From assembly GCA_039180225.1 (NCBI GenBank), contig JBCDDQ010000172.1, forward strand, positions 1-10,117: a stretch of 10,117 nt of DNA, in the 5' to 3' direction. This DNA is from JAAEUE01 sp039180225 (GTDB taxonomy: Bacteria > Pseudomonadota > Alphaproteobacteria > Rhizobiales > CAJQND01). The notes beneath the pieces were generated by a model, which did not search any database, was not told where the DNA came from, and worked only from the letters and a program-made list of their open reading frames with translations. Every line of letters starts with the position of its first letter. Positions within the stretch are counted from its first letter, which is position 1. The position numbers were made by a program, and so were the translations under genes. Below are positions 5,737 through 10,117 of this stretch, piece by piece.

Positions 5737-7026
5737 GTGGCTCAAAGTGTTTTTGCACACCTTCAATCCGGCTCCTACGCGCTGCGCAACATCCGTCTTG
5801 CGGGTGCAGAAGGCTTGCGTGCAGTCGATATGGTTGTGTCCAACGGCAAGGTGGACTGGATCGGGGCTCAAGGTGTTCGGACCGACTTGGCCGAAGGGCT
5901 CGACCTCGGCCAAGCCATTGTGTGGCCTCTGACGGTTGACTGTCACACCCATCTCGACAAGGGGTTGGTGGTGCAACGTTCCCCCAATCCGGATGGCACC
6001 TTTGACGGCGCGTCCGAAAGCGCGAGCGCGGACCATGAGACCTATCAGAATGGAGAGGATATCCGTCGCCGCGCCGAATTTGCGTTGAAGACGGCTTTCG
6101 CCCATGGGACGGCGGCCCTGCGCAGCCATGTGGATGCGGGCCCGGAGACCTTTGATCGTAACTTCGCCGTCATGTCTGAGCTGGCCGAGCAGTGGCGCGG
6201 CCGGCTTCATCTTCAGCTCTGCCCGTTCACCGGCCTCTATTCCGCAAGTGAGTGGTTTGACACAACGGCAGCGGCGGCAGCAGCCAATTCTTCGTCCGGC
6301 GTGCTCAGCATCTTCGTTCCGCCCCACGGTGAGTTTGATGGCGCCCTTGATGAGGTGTTCACCGTGGCCGCGCGCCATGACGTTGAGCTCGACTTTCACG
6401 TGGATGAGAATCTTGATCCGGCGTCGCGCGGACTTGATGCAGTGGCCCGGGCCGTCTTGCGTCACGGGTTCGAGCGTCCGGTGCTCGCAGGCCATTGCTG
6501 CGCTCTGTCGGTTCAAGCTGACGATGTGGTCGATGCCACCCTGGACCGGGTGGCTGAAGCGGGGATTGGCGTCGTCTCCCTCCCCCTGTGCAACGCCTAT
6601 TTGATGGATCGTGGCGCGGGGCGCACTCCGCGCCAAAGGGGCATTGCGCCAATACATGAGATGAAGCAGCGCGGCATTCCCGTTGCGCTCGCATCCGACA
6701 ATGTGCGCGATGGATACCACGCCTATGGGGATCTGGACCTGCCGCAGCTTTTCAGAGACGCGGTGCGCATGATGCACCTGGACCATCCATTTGAGGGGTG
6801 GGCGGTGGCGGTCACCGCAACACCGGCTGATCTCATGGGGGTGGAGGCACACGGACGCCTCGCGCCGGGGCAGCCGGCCGATTTCATGGTGTTTAAGGCC
6901 CGCACCTGGCCGGAGTTCGTCTCGCGAACCCAGCCGCCCGGCGTGATCGTGCGGAAGGGCATACCCGCGCCCGCGCTGTTGCCCGAATTTGCCGAACTTG
7001 ATGATTTGGAAGGAATGAAGCTGTGA
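5737..7026 (+). CDS. Cytosine-deaminase-like metal-dependent amidohydrolase
   Basis: A 429-residue amidohydrolase-superfamily protein that aligns along its length with E. coli CodA. The metal and catalytic set is complete: His70 and His72 (DCHTHLDKG), His221 and Glu224 (FHVDENLD), His253 (LAGHCCAL) and Asp321 (ASDNVRDG). Spacings nearly match CodA His61/63, His214, Glu217, His246 and Asp313. Pocket positions differ: CodA Asp314 corresponds to Asn322, Trp319 to Tyr327, and Gln156 appears to be Gly166. Hydrolysis of a C-N bond in a cyclic amidine, amide or related compound is likely, but not cytosine specifically. The start is GTG 5737, with GGGAG (5725-5729) 7 nt upstream. It is the first gene of a tight operon, and its stop overlaps the next start by GTGA. 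It is probably cytoplasmic, with no signal peptide. Confidence 0.9.
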   Translation: MAQSVFAHLQSGSYALRNIRLAGAEGLRAVDMVVSNGKVDWIGAQGVRTDLAEGLDLGQAIVWPLTVDCHTHLDKGLVVQRSPNPDGTFDGASESASADHETYQNGEDIRRRAEFALKTAFAHGTAALRSHVDAGPETFDRNFAVMSELAEQWRGRLHLQLCPFTGLYSASEWFDTTAAAAAANSSSGVLSIFVPPHGEFDGALDEVFTVAARHDVELDFHVDENLDPASRGLDAVARAVLRHGFERPVLAGHCCALSVQADDVVDATLDRVAEAGIGVVSLPLCNAYLMDRGAGRTPRQRGIAPIHEMKQRGIPVALASDNVRDGYHAYGDLDLPQLFRDAVRMMHLDHPFEGWAVAVTATPADLMGVEAHGRLAPGQPADFMVFKARTWPEFVSRTQPPGVIVRKGIPAPALLPEFAELDDLEGMKL

Positions 7027-8432
7027 GCCAAGTCTCCGAACTCCTGGACCGGACAGGCGATATTCCGGTGATCACCGCAGAACGCCTGGTGAAGGCCAAG
7101 AGCCGCGACTTCTTCTGGTATTCGCCTGTGCTGAAGGAAAAGCTCGATCACGTCACCGCAGAAGCCGTTATCTCACCGCGCACCGAGGATGAGGTGGCTG
7201 CCGTACTGGCGGACTGTTATGCCCTGGATGTTCCGGTGACCCCGCGCGGCGGCGGCACGGGAAACTATGCCCAAGCCATGCCGCTCGCCGGCGGCATCGT
7301 GCTCGACATGACGGCGCTCAATGCAATCATTGAAATTGGCGACGGAACGGTGAGGGTCCAGCCGGGTGCCATGATGGGGGCACTGCAGGACGAGTTACGG
7401 GAACGCTCAAGCCAGGAATTGCGGTTGCATCCCTCAACCCTGGAGACGGCAACCATTGGCGGCTTCCTTGCCGGCGGGTCAGGCGGCGTGGGCTCCATTC
7501 ACTGGGGCATGCTGCGCGAGCCGGGCAACGTCTTGGGCTTGCGCCTCCTCACGCTTGAGGCGGAGCCCCAACGGCTGGATCTTGTGGGCGAAGATGTTGA
7601 GACGGTGCTGCACTCTTATGGCTGCAACGGTGTGATCACGGAAATCGAGATGGCGCTTGCACCGGCGCAGAAGTGGGTGGAGATGATTTTCACGTTTGAA
7701 GACTGGATGCAGGCGCTGAGGGGTGGTTGGCACCTCGCTCACCATCAGGGCCTGCTCCTTAAAGAGCTGGGTGCGGTGGAGGCACCGGCGCCTCATGCCT
7801 ATTTCAACCGCTACCGCAAGTTCCTGAGTGAAGGCGATCACGTGCTGTGCGTCATCGCCGCTCCCAATGCGGTGGGACCGGTGCTGCGGGAGCTCCAGGC
7901 CGCCGACGGCACCTTGGCCTACCGGTCCGACACGGCAAGCGCTGAGGACAAGAAGGGCCTGCCCCACCTGCACCACCTCACCTGGAACCACACCACGTTC
8001 CGGGCCCTGAAGGCAGACGAGCAGATGACATATCTGCAAGTGGGCACACCGGCTGCCGATCCCCTGGCGGCGCTGGAGAAGATTGCGTCAGACTATGCGA
8101 ACGAGATCATCGGGCATGTGGAGTTCACACGAACCGGTGCGCGGGTGTCTGCCTCGTTCCTGCCCATGTACCGCTACACCACGAAGGCGCGGCTGGACCA
8201 GGTGGTGGGGGAACTGGAGGCCATGGGCTGTGTTTGTTACAACCCTCACGCCTACACCTATGAAGAGGGCAACTACACAGGCCCGTGTCCGAAACGCCTG
8301 GCCCTGAAGCGCAAGACTGATCCGAAAGGGTTGCTCAATCCGGGGAAGATGATCGGGTGGGACAACCCGGACTATGCCTACGACCCCAAGGGCGATTATG
8401 ACTATCCCGGGCTCATGGAGGCAGCCACATGA
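7023..8432 (+). CDS. FAD-binding oxidoreductase (GlcD/VAO-type FAD-linked oxidase)
   Basis: A 469-residue flavoprotein of the PCMH/VAO type. The FAD-binding domain includes VISPRTEDEVAAVL (about 49-62), the pyrophosphate-binding loop PRGGGTGN (74-81), and HPSTLETATIGGFLAGGSGG (136-155). The C-terminal signature DPKGLLNPGKM (433-443) is typical of the FAD-linked oxidase family that includes glycolate, D-lactate and D-2-hydroxyglutarate dehydrogenases. There is no GlcF-like iron-sulfur cluster domain and no signal peptide, so the electron acceptor is unknown. The likely reaction is oxidation of a 2-hydroxy acid or an amine-like intermediate. GTG 7023 overlaps the previous stop (GTGA), with AAGGA at 7010-7014 at 8-nt spacing. 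The gene ends in an ATGA overlap with the RidA-family gene. Translational coupling through the operon is likely. The substrate is not predictable from sequence. Confidence 0.88.
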   Translation: MSQVSELLDRTGDIPVITAERLVKAKSRDFFWYSPVLKEKLDHVTAEAVISPRTEDEVAAVLADCYALDVPVTPRGGGTGNYAQAMPLAGGIVLDMTALNAIIEIGDGTVRVQPGAMMGALQDELRERSSQELRLHPSTLETATIGGFLAGGSGGVGSIHWGMLREPGNVLGLRLLTLEAEPQRLDLVGEDVETVLHSYGCNGVITEIEMALAPAQKWVEMIFTFEDWMQALRGGWHLAHHQGLLLKELGAVEAPAPHAYFNRYRKFLSEGDHVLCVIAAPNAVGPVLRELQAADGTLAYRSDTASAEDKKGLPHLHHLTWNHTTFRALKADEQMTYLQVGTPAADPLAALEKIASDYANEIIGHVEFTRTGARVSASFLPMYRYTTKARLDQVVGELEAMGCVCYNPHAYTYEEGNYTGPCPKRLALKRKTDPKGLLNPGKMIGWDNPDYAYDPKGDYDYPGLMEAAT

Positions 8433-8821
8433 AAGTGCTCAGCCCCGACAGTATCCACCCGCCGTTCGCCAACTATGCCCATGGTATCAGTGTGACGTCG
8501 AGCCATTTGGTGGCCACGTCCGGCCAGTTGGGGATTGCCGCCGACGGCACCGTTCCAGACGGCGCCGAAGCCCAGGCGGCGGTCTGTTTTGCCAGCATCG
8601 AGGCCATTCTGCTGGAGGCTGGCCTGAACCGGGGGAACATCGTACGCCTCAACGCCTATGTGACAGCGCGCGAACACATGACCGGCTATATGGCGGCGCG
8701 TGATGCCTTTCTTGCAGGAACGGGCCATACGCCGGCCTCCACCTTGATGATCGTCTCCGGGTTCACCCGGCCGGAGTTTGTGGTGGAGGTAGAGGCCCTG
8801 GCGGCGAAGGAGGAGAGCTGA
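8429..8821 (+). CDS. RidA/YjgF/UK114-family protein lacking the deaminase arginine
   Basis: A 130-residue single-domain Rid protein of normal length. Family features are the N-terminal PPFANYAHG region, TSGQLGIAADGTVP, AQAAVCFASIEAIL, IVRLNAYVTAREHM and the C-terminal VVEVEALA with Glu120. In E. coli RidA, Arg105 (in PARS) is essential for imine/enamine hydrolysis; here the matching segment is TPAST and the residue is Ser104. Rid4-7 subfamilies also lack this arginine and do not show the classic activity. The protein may therefore catalyse a different step, such as tautomerisation or amide or carbamate hydrolysis, or may bind an intermediate. ATG 8429 overlaps the previous stop (ATGA) with GGAGG at 8417-8421. 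Fixed in an operon with two amidohydrolases and a flavoenzyme, it is likely pathway-specific and probably trimeric, as is the family. Confidence 0.92.
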   Translation: MKVLSPDSIHPPFANYAHGISVTSSHLVATSGQLGIAADGTVPDGAEAQAAVCFASIEAILLEAGLNRGNIVRLNAYVTAREHMTGYMAARDAFLAGTGHTPASTLMIVSGFTRPEFVVEVEALAAKEES

Positions 8822-8822
8822 C

Positions 8823-9617
8823 ATGCCCCCGAAGCGTTTCTGGCGCGAAATGCCCACCACCCGGTTCGGCGCTGAGGCGGCCGAATGGATTGCTGTGCTG
8901 CCTCTTGCGGCCGTGGAGCAGCACGGACCGCACCTGCCCTTAGGTGTCGATGCCTTTATCGCTGAAGGGCTTATTGAGCGCTGTGCGGCGGCTCTGCCGG
9001 ACAGCAGTCCAGTCACCATCCTGCCCGTTCAGCAGATCTGCAAGTCGAATGAACACGTGAACTTCCCAGGCACCGTGACGCTGGATTGGGAAACCACGAT
9101 CAAGAGCTGGCTGCAGATTGGCGAAAGCATCGCGCGCGCCGGCGTCCGCAAGATCGTCATGATCACCAGCCACGGCGGCAATGTGGCACCCATGGATATT
9201 GCCGCGCGTGAGCTCACAGAGCACCATGGCATGCTGGCCGTAACCACCAGCTTCGGCCGGCTGAGTAACTGGCAGAGCATTTATGAATATGGCGAGGTGA
9301 TCACGGACATCCATGGCGGCAATGCCGAAACGTCCCTGATGCTGGCCTTGCGACCTGATCTGGTGGACATGAGCAAGGCGGAAGATTTTGACAGTCGCCA
9401 GTTGGCGTTCAAGGCCGAATATCAGCATCTCGGCCTTCATTCCAGCGACGCCAACATTGCCTGGCTGGCCGAAGACCTCAACGCGGCTGGTGTGGTGGGT
9501 GATGCTTCGGCCGCCAGCGCCGAAAACGGCGAGCGCGAGATCGTCAGCGTGGTGGCCGGGTTCACCCGCCTGATGGATGAAATTGCCAAAACCGATCCGC
9601 CCAAACGGAGTGCTTGA
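8823..9617 (+). CDS. Creatininase-family amidohydrolase
   Basis: A 264-residue protein with the creatininase fold signature. Glu32, His34 and Asp43 in AVEQHGPHLPLGVD correspond to Pseudomonas creatininase Glu34, His36 and Asp45. NFPGT (80-84) follows, then His117 in SHGGN (creatininase His120) and HGGNAETS with Glu169. True creatininase has His-Tyr-Glu at 120-122, whereas this protein has His-Gly-Gly and so lacks Glu122. In that respect it resembles the broader family, which includes MftE and FAPy deformylase ArfB, with HxGxxETS supplying the glutamate. It likely hydrolyses an amide or formamide bond in a metal-dependent, cytoplasmic reaction on an unknown small molecule. ATG 8823 follows AGGAGG (8808-8813) at 9 nt and lies 1 bp after the previous stop. 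Calling it creatininase in the strict sense would be wrong on this evidence. Confidence 0.9.
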   Translation: MPPKRFWREMPTTRFGAEAAEWIAVLPLAAVEQHGPHLPLGVDAFIAEGLIERCAAALPDSSPVTILPVQQICKSNEHVNFPGTVTLDWETTIKSWLQIGESIARAGVRKIVMITSHGGNVAPMDIAARELTEHHGMLAVTTSFGRLSNWQSIYEYGEVITDIHGGNAETSLMLALRPDLVDMSKAEDFDSRQLAFKAEYQHLGLHSSDANIAWLAEDLNAAGVVGDASAASAENGEREIVSVVAGFTRLMDEIAKTDPPKRSA

Positions 9618-9618
9618 T

Positions 9619-10110
9619 ATGGACCTTGCCACGATGATCGCCCAGATGTTCGTCACCGCTTGCCTGGCCGGATGGATGTCGCTCGGTGTGAAAGATAACA
9701 TCCAGCACCCGGTCATGAACCGCACCTTCACCACCATGGTGCTGGAAATGGAGCGGATGGCGGAAATGTATCCGGAGCACTATGCGCTTGTGGCCCACCG
9801 GCGCATTACCAACCCGACGCTTCAAACGGTGCTGTTCCGCGGTATCGTTCTGGCTGAGCTGATTGCGTCGCTCCTGCTATGGGTCGGTGCGGGCTGGTTG
9901 GGGCTTGCCATCCTCGGGACGGCTGATGCGGAGAACGCGCGGGTGGCCGCCCTTGTGGGCACCATCGCGTTTACAGGCGTCTGGGCCAGCTTCCTCATTG
10001 GCGGAAATCATTTCAGCTACTGGTACTGTCACGAGTGGGCGCAAAACAATCATTTCCAGCTCGTGCTCTGGGGCACGGCGACCATGGTTTTGCTTGTGGC
10101 GCCAAGCTGA
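9619..10110 (+). CDS. DUF2165-family small integral membrane protein
   Basis: A 163-residue protein with four predicted membrane helices: about 3-22, the stretch around FRGIVLAELIASLLLWVGAG, ALVGTIAFTGVWASFLIGG, and QLVLWGTATMVLLVA. The loop KDNIQHPVMNRTFTTMVLEM and the later GGNHFSYWYCHEW fit the DUF2165 layout, where the usual GGEWF is here GGNHF. No function is established for the family. ATG 9619 is preferred to ATG 9577, which would overlap the previous gene by 41 bp; GGAG (9607-9610) is 8 nt upstream of 9619. It sits 1 bp after the creatininase-family gene, so it is co-translated with the catabolic enzymes and may assist uptake, export or membrane electron transfer. That role is inference. 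The operon may continue, since only 7 bases follow before the window ends. Confidence 0.78.
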   Translation: MDLATMIAQMFVTACLAGWMSLGVKDNIQHPVMNRTFTTMVLEMERMAEMYPEHYALVAHRRITNPTLQTVLFRGIVLAELIASLLLWVGAGWLGLAILGTADAENARVAALVGTIAFTGVWASFLIGGNHFSYWYCHEWAQNNHFQLVLWGTATMVLLVAPS

Positions 10111-10117
10111 GTCATAC

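Noticed and set aside
5584..6852. 422-codon open frame on the minus strand opposite the amidohydrolase gene.
   Set aside because: It is a shadow frame of GC-rich coding DNA with no family features, opposite a gene with a complete catalytic residue set.
9577..9618. ATG 9577 as the start of the DUF2165 protein.
   Set aside because: It would overlap the creatininase-family gene by 41 bp and add a polar tail before the first helix. ATG 9619 has GGAG at 8 nt and the 1-bp spacing seen at the previous junction.

Overview
The window looks like chromosome from an alphaproteobacterium. The evidence is a dnaK-dnaJ pair with alphaproteobacterial-type ends, GC-rich codon use, a perfect FNR/FixK-type box, and promoter-like elements that fit the alphaproteobacterial housekeeping pattern better than the enterobacterial one. 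The genus cannot be named from the sequence. Nearly all of the window is coding, and no tRNA, rRNA, CRISPR array, insertion sequence or phage gene was seen.

Layout. (1) 1-1916: the 3' third of dnaK, a large intergenic stem-loop, and complete dnaJ, i.e. core chaperone genes. (2) 1926-3388: a RhtA-like EamA/DMT exporter on the minus strand, convergent with dnaJ and separated from it by 9 bp. It is divergent from an Lrp/AsnC-family regulator across only 41 bp, the usual arrangement of a regulator and its exporter. (3) 3428-3883: a small secreted protein with four cysteines and a TTG start, followed by an intrinsic terminator. (4) 3918-4430: a single-gene unit with a perfect FNR-type box, a correctly spaced -10 element, a short leader, a gene for an exported protein carrying an almost pure arginine domain and a Tyr/Asp/Pro tail, then a strong stem-loop. 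(5) 4462-5627: an enolase-superfamily enzyme (MR/MLE branch) whose ribosome-binding site lies in a GC-rich hairpin. (6) 5644-10110: a tight operon with overlapping or 1-bp-spaced genes. It encodes a cytosine-deaminase-like amidohydrolase, a FAD-linked oxidase, a RidA-family protein, a creatininase-family amidohydrolase and a four-helix DUF2165 membrane protein. It may continue past the window edge.

How the genes may work together. Region 6 reads as a catabolic pathway for a small nitrogen compound, probably cyclic: two different metal-dependent C-N hydrolases, a flavoenzyme for a hydroxy-acid or amine-like step, and a Rid protein. The upstream enolase-family enzyme may supply a racemase or dehydratase step. 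In at least three of these enzymes, positions that define the best-known member of the family are changed: the CodA substrate pocket, RidA Arg105 and creatininase Glu122. The textbook names (cytosine deaminase, RidA, creatininase) therefore probably do not give the true substrates, and the pathway looks uncharacterised.

The two most interesting items are this operon and the oxygen-responsive unit for the arginine-rich exported protein.
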